The notes under the pieces: generated by a model
The model's database searches: none
Seen by the model: only the letters and a program-made list of their open reading frames with translations
What the model was told of the DNA's origin: nothing
NCBI GenBank assembly: GCA_020199835.1
Contig: JAIVJV010000014.1
Location: forward strand, 40,613-104,612
Source: Acidobacteriota bacterium
GTDB taxonomy: Bacteria; Acidobacteriota; Blastocatellia; Pyrinomonadales; Pyrinomonadaceae
Direction: 5' to 3'
DNA: 64,000 bases
In this document: positions 8,420 through 17,131 of the stretch, piece by piece
How the letters are laid out: each line of letters opens with the position of its first letter
How positions within the stretch are numbered: the stretch's first letter is position 1
Position numbers and translations under genes: made by a program

Positions 8420-9967
8420 CTATGGCTTGTTAGCCGTTGGAGCCGGCGTCGGCGTATTGGACGCAGCCGGCGTGGCTCCACTCGTGGAGTTTCGCGTCTT
8501 CGGATCGTTGGCCGGCGCAGGACGCGTACGGTCGGTCGGCGCGTCAGGCGTTCTTCGCTCTGGCAACTGGCCGTTGTACTTCAACGCTTCGTCGATCAGA
8601 TCGGCGCCTTCTTTACCATCTTTGCTGATCAGGATGCCGTTCTTGTCGACGGTTATGTCGGCACGGCCGGAAACCTGCTGCATGAAATTTCCCATGAAAC
8701 TCTGCGGCTCGCGTTTCGAACACGGGTTTGGCGCGGTCTTGTCCGGAATCGGCACGCCGATGATGTTCAACTGCTCTTTCGCCTTCTCGACGTATTCGCT
8801 GTCCGGATGCTCCTGCACCAGCTTCTGGTAATAACGCGCAGCTTCATCCGGTTCTTCTTCCGCCTGATAAGTCGTGGCGAGACGATAGAAAACTTCGTCG
8901 TTGAACGAGAAGCACGGATACTTGTCGGCGATCTCTTTCAGGCGCGATTGCGAGCCTTTCAGTCCGCCTTTTCCGGTCGAATACTTCACGTCGTAATAGA
9001 ACCGCGCGATCTGAAGATTGTGCATCGCGAGGTTCTCCTGCACTTCCGCAAGTCTCGCCTCGACCGTCGCGCGAAGCGGGCTGGCCGGATACTGCTGCAA
9101 CAAAACCTTCAGCCGTTGCTCTGCTTTCTTAGCGTGCGAGATGTCGCGATCGGCAAGACCCATCTGCCGCATCTCTGCTTCCGCCACTTTCAAACTCGCA
9201 TCGTCAGCCAGCGGATCGGTCGGAAAGAACGTGAGCCATTCCTGGTATGCCTGCGCGGCCTGAATCAGCGCGCTGGTCGTGCCTTCGAGGAAAAATGAGT
9301 CGGCAATCGCGAGTTTCGCGAGTGGAAGAAACGGCGAGTCAGGATAAGTGTTGATAATCGTTGCGAACAACAAACGGCCCGTATCGTGACGGCCTTTGCG
9401 AACTTCCTTCGCGGCTTCCTCGAAGAGCACGCGATCGCGTCCGGCAACCGCCGCGCCCGTCAAATCGGCGTACTTATCTTCACCACCACCGAACAAGCCA
9501 AACAGCTTGCCTTTCTTTTTCTTCTTTTTGTCGGAAGAACCCGCGGCCGCGCTACCCGTGCGAGCGCTCGCCGTCTGCTGCAAGCCGGTATCGACGCGTG
9601 TGTTCAGCTCGGCAACGGCGGTTTCGAGGCGATCGACCGAGGCGGGGTCAAACTTCTCAGCCTTGTCGTTCTTGGTTTTGAGGTCGTTAACTTCAGAAGT
9701 GAGTGACGAGACTTCTTTTTCGAGACCCTTGAGTCTCACGCCCGGATCGTCGGCGTTCGGTTTCTTATCTTTGCTCTTGTCCTCGGGGATGGCCGCAATT
9801 GCGCTGTTGAGCGAGCGGCGCATCGAATCGAGCTTGGAGCTCATCACGTCCAGGCGCTGAGCGGTAGACAACTCGCTCTGACCGCTGGGTTTTTGGCCAA
9901 AAACAGTCTGGGGCAAGCCAAAAACTGCGGCGCAGAGCAGCGCCAGGATAAGAAAGCGAGACTTCAT
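8420..9967 (-). CDS. BamD/YfiO-like TPR protein with coiled coil
   Basis: The signal peptide (FLILALLCAAVFGLPQTVFG) is followed by a predicted coiled coil (residues ~45-125, AQRLDVMSSKLDSMRRSL and KGLEKEVSSLTSEVNDL). A Lys/Gly linker and a run of TPR helices (~175-410: TGRLLFATIINTYPDSPF, AYQEWLTFFPTDPLADDASL, RLKVLLQQYPASPLR) come next. The order resembles outer-membrane assembly lipoproteins of the BamD/YfiO type fused to a YbgF-like coiled coil. A Pro/Thr/Ala-rich tail ends it. No lipobox is visible, so it is probably periplasmic. ATG 9967 is chosen; an upstream in-frame start at 9985 adds MLEVDF. Confidence 0.75.
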   Translation of the reverse strand: MKSRFLILALLCAAVFGLPQTVFGQKPSGQSELSTAQRLDVMSSKLDSMRRSLNSAIAAIPEDKSKDKKPNADDPGVRLKGLEKEVSSLTSEVNDLKTKNDKAEKFDPASVDRLETAVAELNTRVDTGLQQTASARTGSAAAGSSDKKKKKKGKLFGLFGGGEDKYADLTGAAVAGRDRVLFEEAAKEVRKGRHDTGRLLFATIINTYPDSPFLPLAKLAIADSFFLEGTTSALIQAAQAYQEWLTFFPTDPLADDASLKVAEAEMRQMGLADRDISHAKKAEQRLKVLLQQYPASPLRATVEARLAEVQENLAMHNLQIARFYYDVKYSTGKGGLKGSQSRLKEIADKYPCFSFNDEVFYRLATTYQAEEEPDEAARYYQKLVQEHPDSEYVEKAKEQLNIIGVPIPDKTAPNPCSKREPQSFMGNFMQQVSGRADITVDKNGILISKDGKEGADLIDEALKYNGQLPERRTPDAPTDRTRPAPANDPKTRNSTSGATPAASNTPTPAPTANKP

Positions 9968-10077
9968 AAAATCGACCTCCAGCAAAAACTTGTTTTTCTT
10001 GCGAAGAAAAGAGAGTTCCGGGCTATTAAGACTATCGGATTCACTTTTCTCTCGTTCGGTTTGCCGCGGCTACGTAT

Positions 10078-10755
10078 TTATACCCACTGAACCGTGGCGT
10101 TTCGTAATTCCTTCACGGCAGCTTCCGCGTCGGGTTTGTCGAAAATGGCCGAGCCGGCCACGATGATTTCCGCCCCGGCCGCGACGACCGACTCGATGTT
10201 TGAGCGATCCACGCCGCCGTCAATCTCGATCCGCACGTGCAACTGCCGCTCGAGAATCATCTGCCGCAGCCGTTTAACCTTGTCGAGCGTCTGCGCAATG
10301 AATTTCTGACCGCCAAAACCCGGGTTGACCGACATTACCAAAACATAATCGACAAACTGCAAAGCCTCTTCAACGGCAACTACCGGAGTAGACGGATTCA
10401 ACACCACTCCCGCCTGCGCGCCCGCAGCCTTGATCGACATCACGGTTCGATGCAGGTGCGCATCCGCTTCCACGTGAACCGACACCATCTGCGCGCCCGC
10501 TTCAACAAACTGCGCTGCGTAAGTTCCCGGGTCGGAAATCATCAGGTGCGCGTCGATCGGCAAACGAGTGAACTTCGATAACGATTTCACGACCGGCAAG
10601 CCGACGGTGATGTTCGGCACGAAATGTCCGTCCATCACATCCACGTGCAGAATGCCCGCGCCGCCACGTTCCACGGCCTCGATCTGATCGCCAAGACACG
10701 CGAAGTTGGCGGACAGAATCGACGGTGCTATCTCGATATTTCGGTTGTTGAGCAT
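10078..10755 (-). CDS. rpe: Ribulose-phosphate 3-epimerase
   Basis: Interconverts ribulose 5-phosphate and xylulose 5-phosphate in the pentose phosphate pathway. The 225-residue TIM barrel shows APSILSANFACLG, metal site HVDVMDGHFVPNITVG, MSVNPGFGGQKFI and IEIDGGVD, with a GSAIF phosphate-binding loop. All catalytic Asp/His positions appear present. It is downstream of the PASTA gene, as in the common rsmB-PASTA-rpe order. Confidence 0.96.
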   Translation of the reverse strand: MLNNRNIEIAPSILSANFACLGDQIEAVERGGAGILHVDVMDGHFVPNITVGLPVVKSLSKFTRLPIDAHLMISDPGTYAAQFVEAGAQMVSVHVEADAHLHRTVMSIKAAGAQAGVVLNPSTPVVAVEEALQFVDYVLVMSVNPGFGGQKFIAQTLDKVKRLRQMILERQLHVRIEIDGGVDRSNIESVVAAGAEIIVAGSAIFDKPDAEAAVKELRNATVQWV

Positions 10756-10782
10756 TCACTCGCCTCGGCGCTGCCGAAAAAC

Positions 10783-11424
10783 TTACGGAGCCGGTCTGGT
10801 TCTGGTCGGGTTGGGAACCGGCGTGGGCCGAGGAGCCGCCGGTCGTTTGTTGTCGTTCTGATTACTCGCCGGCCGGGCATTAACGTTCGGCGTACTCATG
10901 CGATTCACGTTTGTACGCGGCAGATTCGCGTTGCCGTTGCCTGCCGTATTCGCGTTCGTTCGATTCGCGTTCGCGTTACCGTTATCGTTCGCGTTTCGAT
11001 TTCTTGGCCGCCTGGGCCTGTTGGCGTTTGTCGAATTGGAATTGGCGTTGCGATTGGTGTTTGTGTCTTCGTCGGGTGTGACTGTTTCGGGTGACTCGCC
11101 TGCTTTCGTCGGGCGGCTGACGTCCATCGCGACAGTCTGCCCGGTTTTCACCACCTCACCCGCTCTCGGTAACTGAAACACCACTGTGTCGGGATTTGCC
11201 TCGTTGCTGGGTCGCGAAGCGCGTACGCGAAACTTGAGATCAGCTTCAGCCAGGACCTGCTCCGCTTCGAACCGGTTTTTGCCGACAACGTCCGGCACTT
11301 TCACTTCCGGACTGCGCAAAGAGAGATATACGGTCGTGGCCACTCCGAAGAGAAAAACCACCGCAATCGCGATCACGATGGCGATGCTTCGGAATACGGA
11401 TACAACTCTGGCTACTAAACTCAA
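10783..11424 (-). CDS. Membrane-anchored single-PASTA protein with Asn-rich tail
   Basis: One transmembrane helix (residues ~10-32, IAIVIAIAVVFLFGVATTVYL) is followed by one PASTA domain (VPDVVGKNRFEAEQVLAEA to VAMDVSRP), a module that binds peptidoglycan stem or muropeptide in Ser/Thr kinases and PBPs. The last ~100 residues are low-complexity, dominated by Asn with Arg/Ala/Thr (NRNANSNSTNANRP), then Pro-rich. The start is inferred as TTG at 11424, 20 nt after the rsmB stop, because the frame upstream is merely the antisense-like shadow of rsmB. No kinase domain is present. Start confidence is low, gene confidence good. Confidence 0.75.
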   Translation of the reverse strand: MSLVARVVSVFRSIAIVIAIAVVFLFGVATTVYLSLRSPEVKVPDVVGKNRFEAEQVLAEADLKFRVRASRPSNEANPDTVVFQLPRAGEVVKTGQTVAMDVSRPTKAGESPETVTPDEDTNTNRNANSNSTNANRPRRPRNRNANDNGNANANRTNANTAGNGNANLPRTNVNRMSTPNVNARPASNQNDNKRPAAPRPTPVPNPTRTRPAP

Positions 11425-11444
11425 GCGTGGAAGTCTAGCACCCG

Positions 11445-12785
11445 CTATTGTTGGGTCGCAAGCCGTAAGCTGGCGATAAAAAAGCCGTCGGTGCCTTGGT
11501 ACTGCGGCCAGGTGCGGACGGTGTTTATTGCTTGAAACTGCGCGTGACTCGCGGCGTGACTCTGAAGGAAGGCAGCAATCACATCTTCGTTCTCGTCGCG
11601 TTCGACTGAGCAGGTGGAATAGACGAGTTGGCCGCCCGGTTTTAAGACTCGGGTGGCGTTTGCGAGAAAGAGTTTTTGTTGGGCGGCGAGGGTGTGGATG
11701 TCGTGTTCGGAGATGCGGTAGCGAATCTCGGGGTTGCGGCGCAGGGTGCCGGTGCCGGAGCACGGCGCGTCGAGAAGGATGCGATCGAAAGTTCTGTTAG
11801 CGAAGGGTAAGGGTTGGGCTGCGTCAAGGACCACGGATTTTATCGAAGTAAGTTTGTGGAGCGCGCTCGTGGTCGTAATCGTTTCGAGGCGTTTTGCTGA
11901 ACGATCGGAAGCAACGATCAGAGCGCTGCCGCGGCGTGAAGCGCTTTCGTTGGGTTGTTGGGCCATCAAAGTCGTTTTACTTCCGGGAGCGGCGCACAGA
12001 TCAAGGACGCGTTCGCCGGGTTGGACATCTACAGTTTGCGCAACGAGTTGTGACGCTTCGTCCTGCAAGTAGATATTTCCGTTTGCGGCAAGTTCACGCA
12101 GCAGCGACGACGCGCCCGAAACGCGCCACGCGTTCTCAACAACTTTTGAAGGCTCAATCACGCCGCCGGCTTCGATCAATTGCGTTTCGACATCTTTAAA
12201 ATCCCTGTTAACTACACGAAGCGCCGTGGGCGGCACACTATTATTAGCGCGCGCAAACGCCTCCGTTTCCTCAAACCCAAACTCGTTGGCCCAACGCTGA
12301 ACCAACCACAGCGGATGTGAAGTTTGAACCGCAAGTTTCTCCAGCGAATCTGCGAGGGTAGTCGAGGGATCGTAATCAGCTTCGCGGATCGCACGCCGCA
12401 ACACTGCATTCACAAACGCCGCTGCAGAACTGACCCGAGCGCTTCGCACCAAATTTACCGACTCGTTCACCGCCGCCGACGCCGGAACGCGCGTGAGAAA
12501 CCGCAGTTGATAAAGCCCAATGCGCAGCGCGAGTCGAACCGGCAGGTCCAAACTCTCCACCGCCCGTTTCGCGTAATGCTCGATGAGCTTGTCTAACCAC
12601 AGTTGCCAACGCAGCACACCAAGCACCACCTCGTGACACAACGCACGATCGGCGGGCTTCAGTTGTGGTTCGTAAGCAGCGAGGAGTATGGAAGAAAACG
12701 CGCCCGCTTCCTCTTCGCGAAGGATCTCAAACGACGCGCGCCGAGCAGGACTGACTGGTTTAGGCTTTGCCAAGACGATCGTCAA
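11445..12785 (-). CDS. rsmB: 16S rRNA (cytosine-967-C5)-methyltransferase RsmB
   Basis: SAM-dependent methylation of 16S rRNA C967. The N-terminal NusB-like RNA-binding domain (residues ~10-150, ADRALCHEVVLGVLRWQ and AAAFVNAVLRR) precedes a Rossmann methyltransferase. That domain has DLCAAPGSKT for SAM and two cysteines of the RNA:m5C mechanism in LLDAPCSGTG and STCSVERDENE. Length of 446 aa is typical. It overlaps the 3' end of fmt by 26 nt, a common translational-coupling arrangement. Confidence 0.94.
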   Translation of the reverse strand: MTIVLAKPKPVSPARRASFEILREEEAGAFSSILLAAYEPQLKPADRALCHEVVLGVLRWQLWLDKLIEHYAKRAVESLDLPVRLALRIGLYQLRFLTRVPASAAVNESVNLVRSARVSSAAAFVNAVLRRAIREADYDPSTTLADSLEKLAVQTSHPLWLVQRWANEFGFEETEAFARANNSVPPTALRVVNRDFKDVETQLIEAGGVIEPSKVVENAWRVSGASSLLRELAANGNIYLQDEASQLVAQTVDVQPGERVLDLCAAPGSKTTLMAQQPNESASRRGSALIVASDRSAKRLETITTTSALHKLTSIKSVVLDAAQPLPFANRTFDRILLDAPCSGTGTLRRNPEIRYRISEHDIHTLAAQQKLFLANATRVLKPGGQLVYSTCSVERDENEDVIAAFLQSHAASHAQFQAINTVRTWPQYQGTDGFFIASLRLATQQ

Positions 12786-13695
12786 CCTTCAACTGTTTGC
12801 CGGCCAGAAACTCGCGCCCACTCATACGCTTTCGTGATTCCGGCTGAAGCTCGAGCAAACGCAACGCGGTACCTTCGCCACACTGCACGAGCAAATCGTC
12901 TCCGTGTGCGAAGATTACTTCGCCGGGTTGTGCTTGGGGATTTGCAGATGCGAGCGGCTCGGCACGCCAGATCGTTAGCCCGCGCGCGTTGAAACTGGTG
13001 TACGCGTTGGGCCACGGCTGCAGACCACGAATGCGGTACTCGATCGCCTTAGCCTGCATGATCCAATCAATCAACCCGTCTTCTTTCTTCAGGATCGGCG
13101 CAAACGTTGCTTCGCTGTCGTCCTGCGGTTTGGGCGTGATGTTATCGAGGTTTGCGAGCGTCTCGCTTAACGACTCGGCTCCGATTTCGGAAAGTCGCAG
13201 CATCAACTCCGGCGCGGTTTCGGTGGGGCCGATATCGGTCGCACGCTGAAGCAGTATTGGGCCAGTATCGAGTGTTGGTTCTATAAACATCGTCGTGACG
13301 CCGGTTTGGTGGTCGCCGTTGATGATGGCCCAGTTGGCGGGCGCGGCGCCGCGGTAGCGTGGCAGCAACGAAAAGTGAACGTTGATACAGCCGCGCGAAG
13401 GTGTGCGCAAGAACTCTTCGGGAAGTATGCGGCCGTAAGCGACGACGACGGCGATGTCTGCATCGTGCGAGGCGAATAGCTGTTTCGCTTCGTCGTTTTT
13501 TATGCGTTGCGGTTGGTGAACGGTGAGGCCGTGCTCGAGTGCGAACTCTTTGACCGGTGGTGCTGTGACTCTGCTACCCCGACCTGAAGGTCGATCGGGC
13601 TGCGTCCATACGGCAACGATTTCGTGGCCGTCCTCGATACACCGCCGCAGCGTGGGAACAGCAGCTCGAGGTGTTCCCATGAAAACGATTCGCAT
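12760..13695 (-). CDS. fmt: Methionyl-tRNA formyltransferase
   Basis: Transfers a formyl group from 10-formyl-THF to initiator Met-tRNA. The 311-residue protein begins MRIVFMGTPRAAVPTL, has the catalytic segment INVHFSLLPRYRGAAP (Asn and His of the formyltransferase fold) with the downstream Asp in FIEPTLDTGPIL. The C-terminal OB-like domain starts near residue 205. In transcription order it follows the aldehyde dehydrogenase and def, and precedes rsmB. Confidence 0.96.
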   Translation of the reverse strand: MRIVFMGTPRAAVPTLRRCIEDGHEIVAVWTQPDRPSGRGSRVTAPPVKEFALEHGLTVHQPQRIKNDEAKQLFASHDADIAVVVAYGRILPEEFLRTPSRGCINVHFSLLPRYRGAAPANWAIINGDHQTGVTTMFIEPTLDTGPILLQRATDIGPTETAPELMLRLSEIGAESLSETLANLDNITPKPQDDSEATFAPILKKEDGLIDWIMQAKAIEYRIRGLQPWPNAYTSFNARGLTIWRAEPLASANPQAQPGEVIFAHGDDLLVQCGEGTALRLLELQPESRKRMSGREFLAGKQLKVDDRLGKA

Positions 13696-13710
13696 TTATC
13701 CGTACAATCT

Positions 13711-13727
13711 CACCGACGAAGTCGGTG
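13711..13727. repeat. GAA-triloop hairpin
   Basis: CACCGAC-gaa-GTCGGTG, a perfect 7-bp stem, lies in the 57-nt gap between the aldehyde dehydrogenase stop and fmt. No T-run follows. The same triloop design is seen at 1134-1154 and 27801-27815. Confidence 0.45.
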
Positions 13728-13752
13728 CCCCAACTTCGTTCGCGTGTGCGAC

Positions 13753-15354
13753 CTAAATCGCAGTGCGTTTAGCCGCCGATGATGCTTTACGACTCGTCGT
13801 CGCGCCAACTTTTTCCGCCGCAACCTTCGCTTGCAGGAACAGCGACAAGTAATCGCGTCCACCCGCCTTCGAATCGGTCCCGGACATGTTAAAGCCGCCG
13901 AACGGATGCACACCCACGAGCGCGCCGGTGCACTTCCGGTTCAAATACAGATTCCCAACGTGAAACTCCTTGCGCGCTCGCTGAAGCTTCTCTTCGTCAG
14001 TGCTGTAAACCGCGCCAGTCAAGCCATACTGCGTGTCGTTCGCAATCTGCAAAGCGTCGTCGTAATCCTTCGCCTTAATCACCGCGAGCACTGGTCCAAA
14101 GATCTCTTCCTGCTCGATCGTGTCGCCCGGTTTTACATCGGCGATAACAGTCGGTTCGATGAAGAACCCCTGCTCGCCATCTGATCCACCGCCGATAACG
14201 ACGCGACCGCCTTCGCTCTTCCCTTTTTCGATGTAGGAGTTGATCGTCTTGAACGCCTTTTCATTGATAACGGCGCTCAGGCTGGTTGACGGTTCAGTCG
14301 GATCCGAGAGTTTGAGTTTCGCGGTACGGTCGACGATCTTCTGGACCATCTCCTCGTAGACGCTCGCGTCGATGATTGCGCGCGAACATGCCGAACACTT
14401 CTGACCCTGAAAACCAAACGCCGACTGCACCACGCCGGTCGCTGCATCGTCAAGATTCGCGTCGCCGGCAACGATGATCGCGTCCTTGCCACCCATTTCC
14501 GCCACGACACGCTTAATCCAGATCTGTCCTTCGTGAACCTTCGCCGCACGCTCGTTGATGCGGAGTCCTACTTCTTTCGAACCCGTGAACGCAATGTAAC
14601 GCGTCTTTGGATGGTCCACGACTACGTCGCCCACTTCTGCGCCGGAGCCGGTCATGAAGTTCACCACGCCCGCCGGCAGTCCTGCTTCTTCCAGGATCTC
14701 GAAAAACTTGAAGGCGATTGTCGGCGCGTCTGACGAAGGTTTTAGAACAACCGTGTTACCCGTGACCACGGAAGCGACGGTCATGCCCGCCATGATCGCG
14801 AGCGGAAAGTTCCACGGCGGAATCACGGCGCCAACGCCGAGCGGAATGTATTCGAGTTCGCTCTCTTCGCCCGGCACTTGATAAAGCGGCTGCTCGCCCG
14901 CGTAGCGCAACATCTCGCGTGCATAAAACTCACAGAAGTCGATCGCTTCAGCAGTGTCGCCGTCAGCCTCGGCCCACGTCTTCGCCACTTCGTAGATCAT
15001 CCACGCCGAAAATTCGTGCTTGCGTTCGCGCAGGATCTCCGCAGTGCGAAACAACAGCGCCGCGCGTTCAGCGGCCGGAGTATTGCGCCACGTTTTGAAC
15101 GCCTCGAAAGCGCTTTCAACAGCGCGATTCGCGAGTTCCTTGGTGGCCTTGTTGAACCTGCCGACTAGCTGCGTGCGATTGGCGGGATTGAAACTCTCGA
15201 GTTTGCTCTCGGTGGTGAGACGCTCGCCACCGATGACTAACGGATACTCGCGCCCGAGCTCTGCTCTGACCTTCTCGAGGGCGTTGCGCATTGCCTGCGC
15301 GTTTTCTTCTTTGCTGAAATCAGTAAATGGTTCATTACGAAATTCTGTTGGCAT
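13753..15354 (-). CDS. pruA: L-glutamate gamma-semialdehyde dehydrogenase (P5C dehydrogenase)
   Basis: NAD-dependent oxidation of glutamate semialdehyde to glutamate, second step of proline breakdown. The 533-residue protein fits the standalone RocA/PruA type: NRTQLVGRFNKATKE near residue 60, NAD site PPWNFPLAIMAGMT, catalytic Glu in VAEMGGKDAII and catalytic Cys in GQKCSACSR. The C-terminal part is LYLNRKCTGALVGVHPFGGFNMSGTDSKAG, given here only as its position near residues 475-505. No proline dehydrogenase partner is in the window. It is oddly placed between def and fmt. Confidence 0.93.
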   Translation of the reverse strand: MPTEFRNEPFTDFSKEENAQAMRNALEKVRAELGREYPLVIGGERLTTESKLESFNPANRTQLVGRFNKATKELANRAVESAFEAFKTWRNTPAAERAALLFRTAEILRERKHEFSAWMIYEVAKTWAEADGDTAEAIDFCEFYAREMLRYAGEQPLYQVPGEESELEYIPLGVGAVIPPWNFPLAIMAGMTVASVVTGNTVVLKPSSDAPTIAFKFFEILEEAGLPAGVVNFMTGSGAEVGDVVVDHPKTRYIAFTGSKEVGLRINERAAKVHEGQIWIKRVVAEMGGKDAIIVAGDANLDDAATGVVQSAFGFQGQKCSACSRAIIDASVYEEMVQKIVDRTAKLKLSDPTEPSTSLSAVINEKAFKTINSYIEKGKSEGGRVVIGGGSDGEQGFFIEPTVIADVKPGDTIEQEEIFGPVLAVIKAKDYDDALQIANDTQYGLTGAVYSTDEEKLQRARKEFHVGNLYLNRKCTGALVGVHPFGGFNMSGTDSKAGGRDYLSLFLQAKVAAEKVGATTSRKASSAAKRTAI

Positions 15355-15390
15355 CTGCTAATGAGGGACACAGATCGGTTGTGATCTGTC

Positions 15391-15906
15391 CTAGTCCCAC
15401 TTCCCTGTCTTCTGTAGTTTTTTGATCTTGCGTTTGACGATCTCGCGCTTGAGGGCACTCATCTTGTCGAGAAACACGATGCCGTCGCAGTGATCGGTTT
15501 CGTGCAGCATGCAGCGCGCGGTGAGTTCCATACCGTCGAGTTCAAACCAGTTGCCCTTTAGATCCTGGGCGCGAACAACCGCGCGCAGGCTACGTTCGAC
15601 GGGTGTGAAAATGCCGGGAAACGAGAGGCATCCCTCCTCGCCGTTTTGCGAACCCTCGACTCGCAGGACTTCCGGATTGATCATTACGACGCGTTGCGCC
15701 GGATCTTTTCCGCCCGAGCAGTCCATCACAAAAAGCCGCTTGGGGACACCGATCTGCACCGCCGCGAGGCCCACGCCCGGCGCGACGTACATCGTCTCGA
15801 ACATGTTGCTGACCAGCTTTTGCAGGTCCTCGTCAAACTCCGTGACGGGATCAGCGGGAGCGTCGAGTACCGGCGCCGGCCATTTTACGATTTCCAAAAC
15901 TGCCAT
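15391..15906 (-). CDS. def: Peptide deformylase
   Basis: Removes the N-formyl group from nascent proteins using a metal ion. From ATG 15906 the protein is 171 residues, with the three motifs GVGLAAVQIG (45-54), EGCLS (Cys93 metal ligand) and HETDH (His135, Glu136, His139). The start was chosen because GGAAG sits 5 nt upstream; an in-frame ATG at 15924 would add METEVK. It belongs with fmt and rsmB functionally, separated from them by the dehydrogenase gene. Confidence 0.95.
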   Translation of the reverse strand: MAVLEIVKWPAPVLDAPADPVTEFDEDLQKLVSNMFETMYVAPGVGLAAVQIGVPKRLFVMDCSGGKDPAQRVVMINPEVLRVEGSQNGEEGCLSFPGIFTPVERSLRAVVRAQDLKGNWFELDGMELTARCMLHETDHCDGIVFLDKMSALKREIVKRKIKKLQKTGKWD

Positions 15907-15961
15907 TTTTACTTCCGTTTCCAAGTCACACGCGAGTGACGTCCACGATGTTATACGGGCC

Positions 15962-17131
15962 TTAATACCCGCGCAACTGCTCGCGATAACCGTCGAAGTT
16001 GCGCTTCATCTCGCCCAGACTGTCGCCGCCAAATTTCTCGCGCATGGCGCCGGCGAGCGTGAGAGCCACCATCGACTCGCCGATCACGCCTGCTGCCGGC
16101 ACGGCCGTCACATCCGAACGCTCAAACGCGGCGGACTCTTCTTCCTTCGTATCGATGTCCACCGAGCGCAGTGCGCGGCGAAGCGTCGATAGCGGTTTCA
16201 GATGCCCACGCACGCGGATCTCTTCGCCGTTTGTAATCCCGCCTTCAAGCCCGCCCGCCCGGTTTGTTTCGCGAATAAACTCGCGAGTCTCAGCGCTGTA
16301 CGCAATCTCATCGTGAACTTCCGAACCCGGCAAACTGCTCGCCTCAGCGCCCGCGCCAATCGACACCGCTTTGACCGCCGGTATCGACATCACCGCCTGC
16401 GCCAGCAATCCATCGAGTTTCAAATCCCACGCGGTGTGCGAACCCAACCCCGGCACGACGCCACGAGCAGCGACTTCAAAAATCCCGCCGAGCGTGTCGC
16501 CACGATGACGCGTCTCATCTATCAACGCGATCATCTTCTGTTCCGCGTCAGCGTCAGCACAATGCAGCGGCGCGTCGTCAGCAATCGCCGCGATCTCGTT
16601 CCACGTTAATTCAAGAGGCTTATCGGGAATACCGCCGAGCTGAATCACGTGACTGCGCACCTCCACACCAAAACACGCGAGCAACTGTTTCGCGAGCGCG
16701 CCACACGCCACTCGCGCCGTGGTCTCACGCGCCGAAGCGCGCTCGAGAATGTTACGCAAATCGCGCACGTCGTACTTCAAACCGCCCGGCAAATCAGCAT
16801 GCCCCGGTCGCGGACGCTTCAAACGCCGCGATTTCTCCGGCGCAACGTCGCGCGGTTCCGCAGCCATCACGTCCGTCCAGTTGGGCCAGTCTTTATTTTC
16901 GATCAGCAGCGTGAGCGGCGAGCCTAAAGTAAGCCCGTGTCGAACGCCGCTCAGGATCTCCGCATGATCGCGCTCAATCTTCATGCGTCCACCACGACCG
17001 TAACCGAGCTGGCGACGCCGCAGTTCGGAGTCGATTAGTTCCTGATCGACCGCAACGCCCGCGGGCAAGCCTTCGACGATCGCCACGAGTGCGCGTCCGT
17101 GGGATTCTCCGGCTGTCGTGAATCTAAGCAT
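15962..17131 (-). CDS. aroC: Chorismate synthase
   Basis: Last step of the shikimate pathway: EPSP to chorismate, using reduced FMN. The 389-residue protein shows the signatures GESHGRALVAIVEGLPAG, RRRQLGYGRGGRMKIE, PRPGHADL, and RASARETTARVACGALAK. It ends normally. Its start overlaps the 3' end of the upstream flavoprotein gene by 8 nt, so the two are likely co-translated. Confidence 0.97.
   Translation of the reverse strand: MLRFTTAGESHGRALVAIVEGLPAGVAVDQELIDSELRRRQLGYGRGGRMKIERDHAEILSGVRHGLTLGSPLTLLIENKDWPNWTDVMAAEPRDVAPEKSRRLKRPRPGHADLPGGLKYDVRDLRNILERASARETTARVACGALAKQLLACFGVEVRSHVIQLGGIPDKPLELTWNEIAAIADDAPLHCADADAEQKMIALIDETRHRGDTLGGIFEVAARGVVPGLGSHTAWDLKLDGLLAQAVMSIPAVKAVSIGAGAEASSLPGSEVHDEIAYSAETREFIRETNRAGGLEGGITNGEEIRVRGHLKPLSTLRRALRSVDIDTKEEESAAFERSDVTAVPAAGVIGESMVALTLAGAMREKFGGDSLGEMKRNFDGYREQLRGY

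Noticed and set aside
8336..9298. Plus-strand open frame of 320 codons
   Set aside because: Antisense to the BamD-like TPR gene; Arg-rich composition typical of a shadow frame.
10783..11763. Full 326-codon frame for the PASTA protein
   Set aside because: The first ~110 codons overlap rsmB in another frame and are His/Arg/Pro-rich noise; the real start should be after the rsmB stop.
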